A stretch of 64,000 bases of DNA from Bradyrhizobium sp. CCBAU 53351 (lineage in GTDB: Bacteria; Pseudomonadota; Alphaproteobacteria; Rhizobiales; Xanthobacteraceae): NCBI RefSeq assembly GCF_015291745.1, contig NZ_CP030059.1:3747501-3811500 (forward strand), written 5' to 3'. Position numbers and translations under genes: made by a program. Shown piece by piece: positions 25,575 through 35,870 of this stretch. A model generated the notes under the pieces. The model saw nothing but the letters and a program-made list of their open reading frames with translations, was not told the origin of the DNA and did no database searches. Position 1 is the first letter of the stretch; every line of letters begins with the position of its first letter.

Positions 25575-27962
25575 TCAGCTGCCTGTGGGGGCTTCGATTT
25601 TCGGTGAATCATTGGTCTTTTCAGCGGGCTCTTTGGTTTCGAGCGCCGGCTCTTTTGTTTCCGGCGCCGCGTCTTTCGCCGGCTCCGTCGCCGCTTTGGC
25701 GATTTCCGTGGCCGCGCGCGCCTGCTCGGCTCCGTCGGCCTTCGCCGGCTGCCCGGAGATCGCAAAGCGCATCCGCATCCAGGCACCGCGCTGGCCCTCG
25801 CGGAATTCGGAGGCATCTTTCAGCTCGATGCGTCCGCCATGGTCTTCCAGCACGCGGCCGACGATCGCAAGACCAAGGCCGGTGCCCTTGGCCCGGGTCG
25901 TGACGTAGGGTTCGAGCAGCCGCGAGCGCGCGACCTTGGGCAGGCCGATGCCGTTGTCGATCACGTCGATCAGCACGTCATCGCCCTCGCGGGAGACTAC
26001 GACATCGATACGGCCTTTGCCGAGCTCTTCCGCCGGAACCTGCTCGATCGCCTCGGTGGCGTTCTTGACGATGTTGGTGACCGCCTGGGAGATCAGCCGC
26101 CGGTCGAACTGGGCCCGGAGCGGGTCCTGCTTGAAATCGGCCTCGATATCGATCTCGGGATGGGCGACCTTCATCAGGAACACCGCCTGCCGCACGGCGT
26201 CGGCGACGTCCTCGCCCTCCATCACCGGTTTCGGCATGCGGGCGAAGCGCGAGAACTCGTCGACCATGCGCCTGATGTCGTCGACCTGGCGCACGATGGT
26301 GTCGGTGCACTGTTCGAAGATCTGCTTGTCCTTGGCCTCGGTGATGTCCTTGCCGAACTTGCGGCGGATCCGCTCGGCCGAGAGCTGGATCGGCGTCAGG
26401 GGATTCTTGATCTCGTGGGCGATGCGCCGCGCCACGTCGCCCCAGGCCGAGGTGCGCTGCGCCGAAACCAGCTCGGTGATGTCGTCGAGCGTGATGATGT
26501 AGCTGTCGTGCGGCTGGTTCTTCTCGGCGCTGACCCGGACCGACAGATTGCGCTCCTGCCCGTCGCGGGTGATCGTGATCTGGCCCTGCACCAGGCGCTG
26601 GGTGCCTTCCCGCGCCGCCTTCATCATCTCGTCGAGCTCGGGCAGCACGTCGGAGAGCGGGTGGCCGAGCGTCTCGGATTCGGCGTGACCGATCAGCTTC
26701 TCGGCCGAGCGGTTCAATATGCCGACGCTGCCGGAGGCATCGACGCCGATGATGCCTGCGCTCGCCGAGGACAGCACGGCCTCGATGAAGCGGCGGCGGC
26801 TGTCGATGAGATCGCTGGCATTGACGAGCTCGTCGCGCTGGCTGCGCAATTCCTGCGTCATCTTGTTGAAGGTCTGGCCAAGCTGGGCGAGATCGCCTTC
26901 CGACTGGTGCACGGGCACCTGGACGTGGAGATCGCCGGTCGAGACCGTGTGGGCCGCGTTCATCAGCCGCCGGATCGGCGAGACCAGCGAGTTGGCGAAG
27001 TTGAGGCCGATCAGCACCGAGGCCATCAGGATGGTCAGCGCGATCACGGCAAACATCAGCGCGAAGGCGACCTGGATACCGAGCCGGCGCGACTCGATCT
27101 GGGCATATTCGGCGACGCTGACCTCGGTCTGCTTGAGCTGATTGACGACATTCGGATCGAGGGGGCGGGCGACATAGAGGAAGGTGTCGTTGAACGCGCG
27201 CAACCGGATCACCGCAGCGACGAAGCTCGCGTCCGGCAGCACCGCGATCTCAGGCTCGTTCTCGTTGACGTTGCTGAGGAAGTCGGGCGCGGGCGGCGAA
27301 TAAGCGAGCCGCATGCCGGTGTCGGCGGATTCCAGGATGTTGGTGTTCTTGTCGATGATCATCGCGCCCGGCAGATTGCGCGAGCCGGCGCTGGCGGTGA
27401 GCAGCTCACGAAACGAGCGGCGATCCTGGTCGTAGAGCGGCCTTGCATGCGCGATGTCGTTCGCCATGCCGAGAATGTCGCCACGGATCAGCTGGGCATG
27501 ATCCTGCATATAGGCCCGCGCGATCGTCAGCGAGTTCTGGATCACCTCCCTGGTCGGCCCGGAGAAAAGCCGGTCGAGGCCGCGCTCGATGGTGACGTTG
27601 GCGACGACGGCGACCAGCACCGCCGGCAGCACCGCCACGATCGAGAACAGGCTGACGATCTGGACATGGAGGCGCGCCGCTGCCCTGCCCCGCCGCCGCG
27701 CCAGGATCAGCTGCCAGAGCTCGCGGATGATGATGCCCACCAGCAGCAGGATCGTGGCCGCGTTGGTCAGGTAGATCGAGCGGACCACCGCCGGCGTCGG
27801 CTCGATCGTGGTAAGGCCGGTCAGAACCAGGAAGGTCAGGAAAGCCGAGAGCAGCGCCAGCACCACGGCAAACGGCGCCAGCCAGCGCCGTGCCGACCAA
27901 CGCCGGGGCTCATCCGCTGGGGCCGTGTCAAAGTGTGCGGCCGAGGTATCTGCGCTGGTCAT
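25575..27962 (-). CDS. ntrY: NtrY, membrane sensor histidine kinase
   Basis: 795 residues from the ATG at 27962; the longer frame to 28085 adds residues unlike the family. Two N-terminal hydrophobic hairpins and a further helix (about 30-60, 75-100, 120-155 and ~330), then HAMP (LVSPIRRLMNAAHTVSTGDL), PAS (about 420-530), HisKA with phospho-His in [20 protein letters not shown], and HATPase motifs (NIVKNATEAI, DNGIGLP, GTGLGLAI). The C-terminal ~60 residues are Ala/Glu/Lys-rich low complexity. Signals to NtrX. Confidence 0.95.
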   Translation of the reverse strand: MTSADTSAAHFDTAPADEPRRWSARRWLAPFAVVLALLSAFLTFLVLTGLTTIEPTPAVVRSIYLTNAATILLLVGIIIRELWQLILARRRGRAAARLHVQIVSLFSIVAVLPAVLVAVVANVTIERGLDRLFSGPTREVIQNSLTIARAYMQDHAQLIRGDILGMANDIAHARPLYDQDRRSFRELLTASAGSRNLPGAMIIDKNTNILESADTGMRLAYSPPAPDFLSNVNENEPEIAVLPDASFVAAVIRLRAFNDTFLYVARPLDPNVVNQLKQTEVSVAEYAQIESRRLGIQVAFALMFAVIALTILMASVLIGLNFANSLVSPIRRLMNAAHTVSTGDLHVQVPVHQSEGDLAQLGQTFNKMTQELRSQRDELVNASDLIDSRRRFIEAVLSSASAGIIGVDASGSVGILNRSAEKLIGHAESETLGHPLSDVLPELDEMMKAAREGTQRLVQGQITITRDGQERNLSVRVSAEKNQPHDSYIITLDDITELVSAQRTSAWGDVARRIAHEIKNPLTPIQLSAERIRRKFGKDITEAKDKQIFEQCTDTIVRQVDDIRRMVDEFSRFARMPKPVMEGEDVADAVRQAVFLMKVAHPEIDIEADFKQDPLRAQFDRRLISQAVTNIVKNATEAIEQVPAEELGKGRIDVVVSREGDDVLIDVIDNGIGLPKVARSRLLEPYVTTRAKGTGLGLAIVGRVLEDHGGRIELKDASEFREGQRGAWMRMRFAISGQPAKADGAEQARAATEIAKAATEPAKDAAPETKEPALETKEPAEKTNDSPKIEAPTGS

Positions 27963-28139
27963 TCCGGCAATGGTGGTGCTGAAAACGGGTCCGCGGGCGC
28001 GCGGATACTGATGTATTCGTACCACATTGTTGCCGAATTGCGACAATTGCGAGGCGTCTACAGCGGGGCGGAGCGCCACATCCACAGGTCAATGGCGGAT
28101 TAGGGGGAACGGACTCCCGCCGTCCCGGCTTGACCCGGC

Positions 28140-28286
28140 ATGGATAGATTTTTTCTCGCGATCATGGTCTCGGCCGTCCTGCTGCTGATCGTGGCCTCTG
28201 ACCTGCTGGTCAATGGCCCCGACCTGCAGGAGCCGCCGGCGAATGTCGCCAGCCTGATGCCAGCATCGGGCCGCCTGGTCCGCTAG
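28140..28286 (+). CDS. Small one-pass membrane peptide between ntrY and ntrC
   Basis: 48 residues reading MDRFFLAIMVSAVLLLIVAS, then a short polar tail with PDLQEPPANVASLMPASG. One hydrophobic segment (5-24) makes it a likely inner-membrane peptide. The ATG lacks a clear ribosome binding site, and this is the only plus-strand coding candidate within the ntr block, so it could be a chance open frame. It lies in the 494-base gap between ntrY (start 27962) and ntrC (stop 28457). Confidence 0.4.
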   Translation: MDRFFLAIMVSAVLLLIVASDLLVNGPDLQEPPANVASLMPASGRLVR

Positions 28287-28402
28287 GTGCGACGCCGCGC
28301 CATGCGGCCCGTCGATCAATTGGATGGATCTGGCGGAACATTTGCGCCCCGTCCCGACTTCTGCTCACCGCGTCAGCCACAACGGCCAGCGCGATCCGGA
28401 CA

Positions 28403-28436
28403 GGCTCAGCTCCGCTTTGGTAGGGGGAGCTGAGCC
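28403..28436. terminator. Perfect 11-bp inverted repeat downstream of ntrC
   Basis: GGCTCAGCTCC and GGAGCTGAGCC, with a 12-base loop, about 20 bases beyond the ntrC stop. In the ntrC transcript it would make a stable hairpin, but no U-run follows, so it would be a factor-dependent terminator or 3'-end protection rather than a classic intrinsic terminator. Confidence 0.45.
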
Positions 28437-28456
28437 ACCGCCGGCGTCCGCGAAGA

Positions 28457-29899
<1,443 letters not shown>

Positions 29900-29908
29900 C
29901 GTTAATCC

Positions 29909-31078
29909 TCATTTCGCCCCCTGTGACACAGGCGACGACTTCCCGGCAGAGTCGGCGCGACTGCTTTGATCGGCATGTTTCACCGATGTGGAATACATCG
30001 GCATCAGCACGCGGAAGGTGGTCTTGCGCGGCTGAGATTCGCATTCGATGATGCCCCCGTGATCGCCGACGATCTTGGCGACCAGCGCAAGACCCAGGCC
30101 CGAGCCGGTCTGCTTGGTGGTCACGAAGGGGTCGAACAGGTTGGGCAGAAGATCGTCCGGCACGCCTGGTCCGTTGTCCTTCACGCAGAATTCGAGAGGC
30201 AACGATACCCGGGATTTTTGACCGGGGACTGACAGGCGCACGCCGGGGCGGAACGCGGTGGTGAGCTGGATCTCCGCGTCGGGCACGTCGATCAGGGCTT
30301 CGGCGGCGTTCTTCACCAGATTGAGGAACACCTGGATCAACTGATCCTGGTTCGCCAGCACCGGCGGCAGCGAGGGATCGTAATCCTCGATGAAGCGGAT
30401 GTTGCGGGCAAAGCCGGACTGCGCCAGCCGCTTCACGTGGTCGAGCACCGAATGGATGTTGACGGGACCACGCACCACGGGACGCTCGTCGCCGAACACC
30501 TCCATGCGGTCGACCAGCGTCACGATGCGGTCGGCCTCGTCGCAGATCAGGCGCGTCAGCATGCGGTCTTCCGACGAGGCCTGCTGCTCCAGCAGTTGCG
30601 CCGCGCCGCGGATGCCGGAGAGCGGGTTCTTGATCTCGTGCGCCAGCATCGCGGCGAGTGCGATCACCGAGCGCGCCGCGCTGCGATGGGTGAGCTGGCG
30701 GTCCATCTTGTCGGCGATGGAGCGCTCCTGCAGCATCACCACGATATGGCCGGGCCGCTCGGTCAGCGGGGCGACGTGCAGATCGACCTGGCGGTCGCCG
30801 CCCATGCGCGGCGTGCCGAGATCGACCTTGTATTCGTTGACCGGCGAGTTCGACGAGCGCACCTGGTCGATCAGCGCCAGCAAGGGGCTGCCGAACGGCA
30901 CCAGCTCCTTCAGCGACTGCCGCTTCAGGAATTGCGTCGAGATCTCGAAGAAGGCCTCGGTGGCGATGTTGGCGGCGACGATCTTGCCGTCGGGCCCGAT
31001 CATCAGCACGGGATTGGGAAGCGCATCCAGGATCGCGTCGCTGTCGGCGGGCTGGCGATGGTCAGCGGCTGAGCTCAT
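29909..31078 (-). CDS. ntrB: NtrB, nitrogen sensor kinase/phosphatase
   Basis: 389 residues from the ATG at 31078, which overlaps the dusB stop (ATGA). A soluble kinase with a PAS domain ([29 protein letters not shown]), HisKA with the phospho-His in [20 protein letters not shown], and HATPase motifs ([36 protein letters not shown]). It phosphorylates or dephosphorylates NtrC under control of PII proteins. No membrane segment, as usual for NtrB. Confidence 0.97.
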   Translation of the reverse strand: MSSAADHRQPADSDAILDALPNPVLMIGPDGKIVAANIATEAFFEISTQFLKRQSLKELVPFGSPLLALIDQVRSSNSPVNEYKVDLGTPRMGGDRQVDLHVAPLTERPGHIVVMLQERSIADKMDRQLTHRSAARSVIALAAMLAHEIKNPLSGIRGAAQLLEQQASSEDRMLTRLICDEADRIVTLVDRMEVFGDERPVVRGPVNIHSVLDHVKRLAQSGFARNIRFIEDYDPSLPPVLANQDQLIQVFLNLVKNAAEALIDVPDAEIQLTTAFRPGVRLSVPGQKSRVSLPLEFCVKDNGPGVPDDLLPNLFDPFVTTKQTGSGLGLALVAKIVGDHGGIIECESQPRKTTFRVLMPMYSTSVKHADQSSRADSAGKSSPVSQGAK

Positions 31079-32151
31079 GCAGCAGCGCTCCATGCGAAGT
31101 CGTCAAAGGCATCCTGCAGCGACTGGTGGACGAGGCGCGGATCCTCCGAGGTGAGGATATTCTGGCGCCAGGCCTTCAGCTTTTCGGCCGGCGCACGGCT
31201 GGCCTCTGCCGCAACATCGAGCGCCCAGCCGAGATGCTTGCGGGCATGCTTCAGTCCGACGCGGAGACCATAGAGCGCGCAGACGCCCTCATAGAGCGTG
31301 CGGACATAATGCAGCTGGGTTTCGAGCGAGGGCACAGCTTCCTCGGCCCCGCCCTTGAGGCGGCGGCCGATCTGGCCGGGCAGCCAGGGCTGGCCGTTCG
31401 CGCCGCGGCCGATCATCACGGCGTCGGCGCCGGAGGCCTCGAGTGCCGCGAGCGCCCGCTCGTAGGAGGTGATGTCGCCGTTGACGACGAGCGGAATGGC
31501 GATGGCCTCGCGCACGGCGCGGATCGCATCCCAATCGGCCTCGCCCTTGTAGAACTGGCTGCGCGTGCGGCCATGGACCGTGACGAGCTTGACGCCGGAT
31601 GCCTCTGCGCGCCGCGCCAGTTCCGGCGCGTTGCGGCTGCGGTCGTCCCAGCCGAGCCGCATCTTCAGCGTCACCGGCACCTGCACCGCGGCGATGGTGG
31701 CATCGATCAGGCTGACGGCGTGGTCGAGGTCGCGCATCAGGGCCGAGCCGGACTGGCCGCCGGTGACGTGGCGGGCCGGACAGCCCATGTTGATGTCGAT
31801 GATGTCAGCGCCTTCGGCCTCGGCGATCCTAGCGCCTTCGGCCATCCAATGCGCCTCACAGCCGGCGAGCTGGACCACGTGCGGGCCAATTCCAGTAGCT
31901 TCGCAGCGCAACCGGGACATCCGGTGGCCGTTGGCGAGCTCATCGCTGGCGGTCATTTCGGACACGACGAGACCCGCCCCGAGCTCTGCGGCCAGCTTGC
32001 GGACAGGCGAGTCAGTCACCCCCGACATCGGCGCCAGGAAGACCGGGTTGGCGACATCAATATCGCCTATTTTCAACGGCTTAGAGCCGGATACTGTCGA
32101 ACCGGTCACAGGGGTCTCGTCGACTGGGCAGGGCCTCATCGCGCCTGACAT
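31075..32151 (-). CDS. dusB: DusB/NifR3, tRNA-dihydrouridine synthase
   Basis: 358 residues. Reduces uridines in the tRNA D-loop using FMN and NADPH. Seen: [22 protein letters not shown] at the start of the barrel, the catalytic Cys in [50 protein letters not shown], and the C-terminal helical domain. It heads the dusB-ntrB-ntrC operon, the well known nifR3-ntrBC arrangement. ATG at 32151 was kept; a second Met at residue 5 is possible. A GCAC-N7-GTGC dyad lies 12 bases before the start. Confidence 0.95.
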   Translation of the reverse strand: MSGAMRPCPVDETPVTGSTVSGSKPLKIGDIDVANPVFLAPMSGVTDSPVRKLAAELGAGLVVSEMTASDELANGHRMSRLRCEATGIGPHVVQLAGCEAHWMAEGARIAEAEGADIIDINMGCPARHVTGGQSGSALMRDLDHAVSLIDATIAAVQVPVTLKMRLGWDDRSRNAPELARRAEASGVKLVTVHGRTRSQFYKGEADWDAIRAVREAIAIPLVVNGDITSYERALAALEASGADAVMIGRGANGQPWLPGQIGRRLKGGAEEAVPSLETQLHYVRTLYEGVCALYGLRVGLKHARKHLGWALDVAAEASRAPAEKLKAWRQNILTSEDPRLVHQSLQDAFDDFAWSAAA

Positions 32152-32163
32152 GACCTATCTTGC

Positions 32164-32178
32164 GCACAATTCTTGTGC
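32164..32178. promoter_or_regulatory. GCAC-N7-GTGC dyad before dusB-ntrBC (NtrC-like site)
   Basis: GCACAATTCTTGTGC is a perfect dyad (6-bp arms GCACAA / TTGTGC around TTC) whose GCAC-N7-GTGC spacing is that of the NtrC consensus. It starts 12 bases upstream of the dusB ATG. Self-repression of the nifR3-ntrBC operon by NtrC has been described in rhizobia, so an autoregulatory site is plausible. The site may equally act as an RNA hairpin in the leader. Confidence 0.5.
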
Positions 32179-32259
32179 AGTCAAGCGTCATGCCTACAGT
32201 TTAGACAATTCTGCAAATCTTTCAAGTGCAGTGCAGCAAAATGCTGTTTCCAACAATCC

Positions 32260-32278
32260 GGGGAAACCCCCTTTTTTT
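32260..32278 (+). terminator. Weak hairpin with T-run upstream of ispDF
   Basis: GGGG-AAA-CCCC followed by C and seven T on the plus strand, 79 bases before ispDF. It looks like a minimal intrinsic terminator but the stem is only four pairs; it may instead be a promoter-proximal attenuator or chance. Confidence 0.25.
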
Positions 32279-32356
32279 GCGGGCCTGCCGTGCTAGAGGC
32301 ATGCGGCAATCACCCCACTCCCCGACTCTCCATCACCAACTGAGTATTCGAGTCCT

Positions 32357-33538
32357 ATGGCGAAATCACAGCGCACCGCAGTCGTTCTCGTCGCAGCCGG
32401 GCGTGGACTGCGTGCAGGCGCCGGGGGGCCGAAGCAATATCGCGTGATCGGCGGCGTGCCCGTGATCTATCGCGCCATGGAAGCCTTCAGCCGCCACGCG
32501 GATGTGTTCGCGGTGCAGCCGGTGGTGAACCCCGACGACAGCACCATGTTCACGGCCGCGGTCGCCGGATTGAAGCATGAGCCGCCGACCAGCGGCGGCG
32601 CCACCCGTCAGGCCTCCGTGCTCGCCGGCCTCGAAGCGCTCGCCAAACACAAGCCGGACATCGTGCTGATCCACGACGCGGCCCGGCCCTTCGTCTCGGC
32701 CGGCGTGATCTCGCGCGCGATCGAGGCGGCGAGCCGCACCGGCGCCGCGATCCCCGTCGTCCCCGTCACCGACACCATCAAGGTCACCGGCGCGAGCGGC
32801 AATGTCGAGGATACGCCGGACCGGGTGCGCTTGCGGATCGCGCAGACGCCGCAATCCTTTCGTTTCGACGTCATCCTCGAGGCGCATCGTCGCGCGGCGA
32901 AGGACGGGCGCTCAGATTTTACCGACGATGCCGCGATTGCCGAATGGGCGGGATTGACGGTCGCAACCTTTGAAGGCGATGTTGCCAACATGAAGCTCAC
33001 CACTCCCGAGGATTTCGTGCGCGAGGAAGCACGCCTGGCTGCCCAGCTCGGCGATATCAGGACCGGCACCGGCTACGACGTGCACGCCTTCGGCGAAGGC
33101 GACCATCTCATGCTCTGCGGCGTGCGCGTGCCGCATACCAAGGGGTTTCTCGCCCATTCCGACGGGGATGTCGGCCTGCATGCGCTGGTCGACGCCATCC
33201 TCGGTGCGCTCGCCGACGGCGACATCGGATCGCACTTCCCGCCGAGCGATGCGAAGTGGAAGGGCGCCTCCTCCGACCAGTTCCTGAAATACGCCATCGA
33301 GCGCGTCACGGCGCGCGGCGGCCGCGTCGCCAATCTCGAGGTCACCATGATCTGCGAGCGGCCGAAGATCGGCCCGCTCCGCGACGTGATGCGCGCGCGC
33401 ATCGCCGAGATCTCCGGCGTCGACATCTCCCGCGTCGCGGTCAAGGCGACCACCAGCGAGCGGCTCGGCTTCACCGGCCGCGAGGAAGGCATCGCGGCCA
33501 CCGCGAGCGCCACCATCCGTCTTCCCTGGGGCGTCTAG
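32357..33538 (+). CDS. ispDF: IspDF, bifunctional MEP-pathway enzyme
   Basis: 393 residues. N-terminal IspD (about 1-230; 2-C-methyl-D-erythritol 4-phosphate cytidylyltransferase) with the CTP loop [20 protein letters not shown] and later [12 protein letters not shown]-terminal IspF (about 235-393; MECDP synthase) with metal-ligand DVH in [26 protein letters not shown] and the substrate segment [16 protein letters not shown]. The fusion is normal in many alphaproteobacteria; it makes both the third and fifth reactions of isoprenoid precursor synthesis. Divergent from dusB; followed after three bases by a CinA-type gene. Confidence 0.97.
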   Translation: MAKSQRTAVVLVAAGRGLRAGAGGPKQYRVIGGVPVIYRAMEAFSRHADVFAVQPVVNPDDSTMFTAAVAGLKHEPPTSGGATRQASVLAGLEALAKHKPDIVLIHDAARPFVSAGVISRAIEAASRTGAAIPVVPVTDTIKVTGASGNVEDTPDRVRLRIAQTPQSFRFDVILEAHRRAAKDGRSDFTDDAAIAEWAGLTVATFEGDVANMKLTTPEDFVREEARLAAQLGDIRTGTGYDVHAFGEGDHLMLCGVRVPHTKGFLAHSDGDVGLHALVDAILGALADGDIGSHFPPSDAKWKGASSDQFLKYAIERVTARGGRVANLEVTMICERPKIGPLRDVMRARIAEISGVDISRVAVKATTSERLGFTGREEGIAATASATIRLPWGV

Positions 33539-33541
33539 GCC

Positions 33542-34147
33542 ATGGGCGGCAGCGACGCACGCGCCCTCTCCCGCTCGCTGCTCGATCTGTGCCGGATGCG
33601 CAAGCTGACGATCGCAACCGCTGAGTCCTGCACCGGCGGCCTCGTCGCCGGCGCGCTGACCGACATCCCCGGCTCGTCCGACGTGATCGACCGCGGTTTC
33701 GTCACCTATTCCAACGATGCCAAGCGCGCGATGCTCGGCGTCGAAGCCGGCACGCTCGCCCATTTCGGCGCCGTCAGCAAGGAAACCGCAACCGCGATGG
33801 CGATCGGCGCACTGGAGCGCGCCGGCGTCGATCTCGCCGTCGCCATCACAGGCATTGCCGGCCCCGGCGGCGCGACGCCGGGCAAGCCGGTCGGTCTCGT
33901 CCACTTCGCCGCAGCGGCCCGCGACGGCCGGATCATCCACCGCGAGCACCGCTTCGGCGCGATCGGCCGCACCGCCGTGCGTCAGCGCTCCGTCGTCGAG
34001 GCGCTGCGCATGCTGATGGATCTCGCCCGCGGTCCGCAAGCCCAGACCAAGCCTCGTGCCGCCGCAACGCGCCTGCGCCCGCGCGCGACCCGCTCGCCGC
34101 GCCGGCATGTGGTGAAGCGCAGGCCGCCTCGGTCGCCGCGGGGCTGA
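33542..34147 (+). CDS. CinA C-terminal-domain amidase (PncC-like)
   Basis: 201 residues: a stand-alone C-terminal CinA domain, the nicotinamide mononucleotide deamidase PncC of pyridine nucleotide salvage. Seen: LTIATAESCTGGLVAGALTDIPGSSDVIDRGFVTYSN near the start, and ITGIAGPGGATPGKPVGLVHFA, the family's two hallmark stretches. The last ~40 residues form a basic Arg/Pro-rich tail (RLRPRATRSPRRHVVKRR) beyond the usual domain end; this resembles a disordered extension. It follows ispDF by three bases, and is convergent with the MscS gene. Confidence 0.9.
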   Translation: MGGSDARALSRSLLDLCRMRKLTIATAESCTGGLVAGALTDIPGSSDVIDRGFVTYSNDAKRAMLGVEAGTLAHFGAVSKETATAMAIGALERAGVDLAVAITGIAGPGGATPGKPVGLVHFAAAARDGRIIHREHRFGAIGRTAVRQRSVVEALRMLMDLARGPQAQTKPRAAATRLRPRATRSPRRHVVKRRPPRSPRG

Positions 34148-34153
34148 AGCACC

Positions 34154-34933
34154 TCATGCGGCTGCGAGCAGCGCGCTTGCGTGATCGAGCACGCACTGCT
34201 TGACCGCGTCAGCTTGCCACGGCTTTGCTTTCGCACTGACCGTCAACTCCAGGATCGGCGCCGCAGGATTGGCGACATCGAGAACCTTGGTGACGGAAAC
34301 GGCAGGTTGCGCGTGATCGTCGATGCGCGAGTCGTTGCGCAATTCCTTCAGGATGCGATCGGCCATCGCATTGGCCGCGCCCGCCGGGACCGGAAACGCC
34401 ACCTTGATCTCGCCCGTGCCGGGGTAAGCACTGTGATTGACGATGGCCGCGCCCCACACCTGTCCGTTCGGCAACAGGATCTGCGTGTTGTCGGGCGCAA
34501 CCAGCTCGGTCATGAACAGCGACAGCGACTTCACCTTCCCCGCCTTGCCGGCCACCTCGACGTCGTCGCCGACGTGAAAGGGCCGGAACAACAGCAGCAT
34601 CACGCCGGCGGCGAGATTGGAGAGCGTTCCTTGCAAGGCGAGACCGATGGCGAGCGATGTCGCGCCCAGCACGGCGACGAGGCTCGCGGTCTGGATGCCG
34701 AACAGCTGAAGCACGGCGATGCCGACCACGGCCAGCACGCCGTAGCGCGCCAGACTGCCCACGAACAAGGTGACGAGCGGGTCGACGCGGTGCGTGACGC
34801 TCAACAGGCGCGTGACGAACCGTTGCATGGCGCCGGACAGATACCAGCCGATCGCGAGCAGCAGAATCGCGTAGATCCCGTTCAGGCCATACAGGACGAG
34901 CGAGGCTTTCAGCGTGTCGAAATTGACGGTCAT
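34154..34933 (-). CDS. Small-conductance mechanosensitive channel (MscS family)
   Basis: 259 residues. Three N-terminal helices (about 12-35, 55-85, 90-115) with the pore-lining TM3 as ATSLAIGLALQGTLSNLAAGVMLLLFRPFHVGDDVEVAG, containing the Gly/Ala-rich packing face and the following beta domain (KVKSLSLFMTELVAPDNTQILLPNGQVW). It protects against osmotic downshock by opening under membrane tension. The upstream ~70 bases to the palindromic repeat are probably its promoter region. Confidence 0.95.
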   Translation of the reverse strand: MTVNFDTLKASLVLYGLNGIYAILLLAIGWYLSGAMQRFVTRLLSVTHRVDPLVTLFVGSLARYGVLAVVGIAVLQLFGIQTASLVAVLGATSLAIGLALQGTLSNLAAGVMLLLFRPFHVGDDVEVAGKAGKVKSLSLFMTELVAPDNTQILLPNGQVWGAAIVNHSAYPGTGEIKVAFPVPAGAANAMADRILKELRNDSRIDDHAQPAVSVTKVLDVANPAAPILELTVSAKAKPWQADAVKQCVLDHASALLAAA

Positions 34934-35003
34934 AGCGGCTCCAACCCGGACAATCCGGAGAGAACTCGCTGCGACGCGAAATGATCCGAAGGGAACACCG
35001 CGC

Positions 35004-35091
35004 GTAGGGCGGATTAGCGAAGCGTAATCCGCCGCATCTCTCGCCGCGGCGACCAGGATGGCGGATTACGCCTTCGGCTAATCCGCCCTAC
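35004..35091. repeat. Palindromic intergenic repeat (type B)
   Basis: GTAGGGCGGATTAGCGAAGC at the left pairs with the right arm ending GCTAATCCGCCCTAC; each arm also carries the direct pair CGTAATCCGCC / GGCGGATTACG, giving two hairpins. The ~20-base middle is CTCTCGCCGCGGCGACCAGG. Elements of this form are frequent in proteobacterial intergenic DNA. Confidence 0.75.
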
Positions 35092-35099
35092 GGCGCACA

Positions 35100-35632
35100 A
35101 TCTCTTGCGTTACCCGGCGGGCAAAACACGCCAGCCGTAGGGCAAGGCAGACCGATAAAAATATTCGCCTTTACAGAATTTCTGATTTATCGCATCCTCC
35201 TCCCACCTCACCCCGGCCAGAGGGGCGTATCGCGATCGTCACGAAACGTGGGGTGAGCTGCGGTGGACACACGTCACATCGGCGCGAGAGGCATTGCAGG
35301 GCGGCAACCGTGAGCAAGGCGCCTTCGCGCACACGACCGATGTGACATGCGTACGGCAAAACCGTGTGGTCCTGACGCCCGGGGTCTGTGCGTCAAGTCT
35401 TGTGGTGATGTGGCGGCCCGACCGGGCACGCGCATCAGTCATCTGCAAGGCGACGGGGGCAATAGTGCATCGCTCCCCGGGGAGAGCTCGGCATAAGCCG
35501 TCAAACCACTGCGCAGGGAAGGCCGGCTGTTGGGCTTCACCTGTATGCCGCTGTGCAGTTTCTTGACACGCAGGTTTCGCACAGTGGACCGCGGGTGCCA
35601 GCCGGCATCCGGTCTTCCCTGCGCCCTCTGAC
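35100..35632. repeat. Long dispersed repeat of the Bradyrhizobium type
   Basis: About 530 bases with no sensible coding pattern. It contains the motifs I recognise as recurring in Bradyrhizobium genomes, e.g. GCATCCTCCTCCCACCTCAC, GCGTATCGCGATCGTCACGA and the region whose minus-strand translation reads KTGCRLAPAVHCAKPACQ, a phrase that turns up in many annotated hypothetical proteins of this genus. The recognition is from memory; the boundaries are approximate. Function unknown. Confidence 0.5.
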
Positions 35633-35769
35633 AAAAGAGGGTGATTTGACGATGCAAGACTCGGACAGGAACTGTCGCGAGGCTACTGCGTTATGTGCAG
35701 TTTTCAAAAAACACGCAAATCTTGTCGAATCCGATCGGATGGCGATGCCGACGGCGCGACCAAACTTCA

Positions 35770-35793
35770 TTGCGCACGTCCGAGCTTGCGCAA
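35770..35793. promoter_or_regulatory. TTGCGCA-N10-TGCGCAA inverted repeat, candidate operator
   Basis: A perfect 7-bp dyad with a 10-base spacer, ending 77 bases before the start of the oxidase operon. It fits no FNR/FixK box (TTGAT-N4-ATCAA). The half-site spacing of 17 bases, between equivalent positions, is that of a regulator dimer bound on roughly adjacent turns, so it is a candidate operator or activator site. Confidence 0.4.
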
Positions 35794-35870
35794 CAATATA
35801 CGGCCGCAATAAAGTCGCTCTACCTTGTGGTCCGGAATCAACCGGACCAGCCTTATGGAGGGCGACGAAA

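Larger units (their letters stand above)
34934..35870. other. Gene-poor stretch of about 940 bases, mostly repeats
   Basis: No convincing gene. It holds, in order, the promoter side of the MscS gene, an 88-base palindromic repeat (35004-35091), a longer dispersed repeat (about 35100-35632), and then ~240 bases leading into the oxidase operon with an inverted repeat at 35770-35793 and a ribosome binding site before 35871. Open frames here, including a minus-strand one of 131 codons at 35239-35634, look like translations of repeat DNA. Confidence 0.6.

Noticed and set aside
35239..35634. Minus-strand open frame of 131 codons (KTGCRLAPAVHC...)
   Set aside because: It lies wholly in the long dispersed repeat, is Cys/Arg/Pro-rich with no domain-like pattern, and similar translations recur as annotated artefacts in related genomes.
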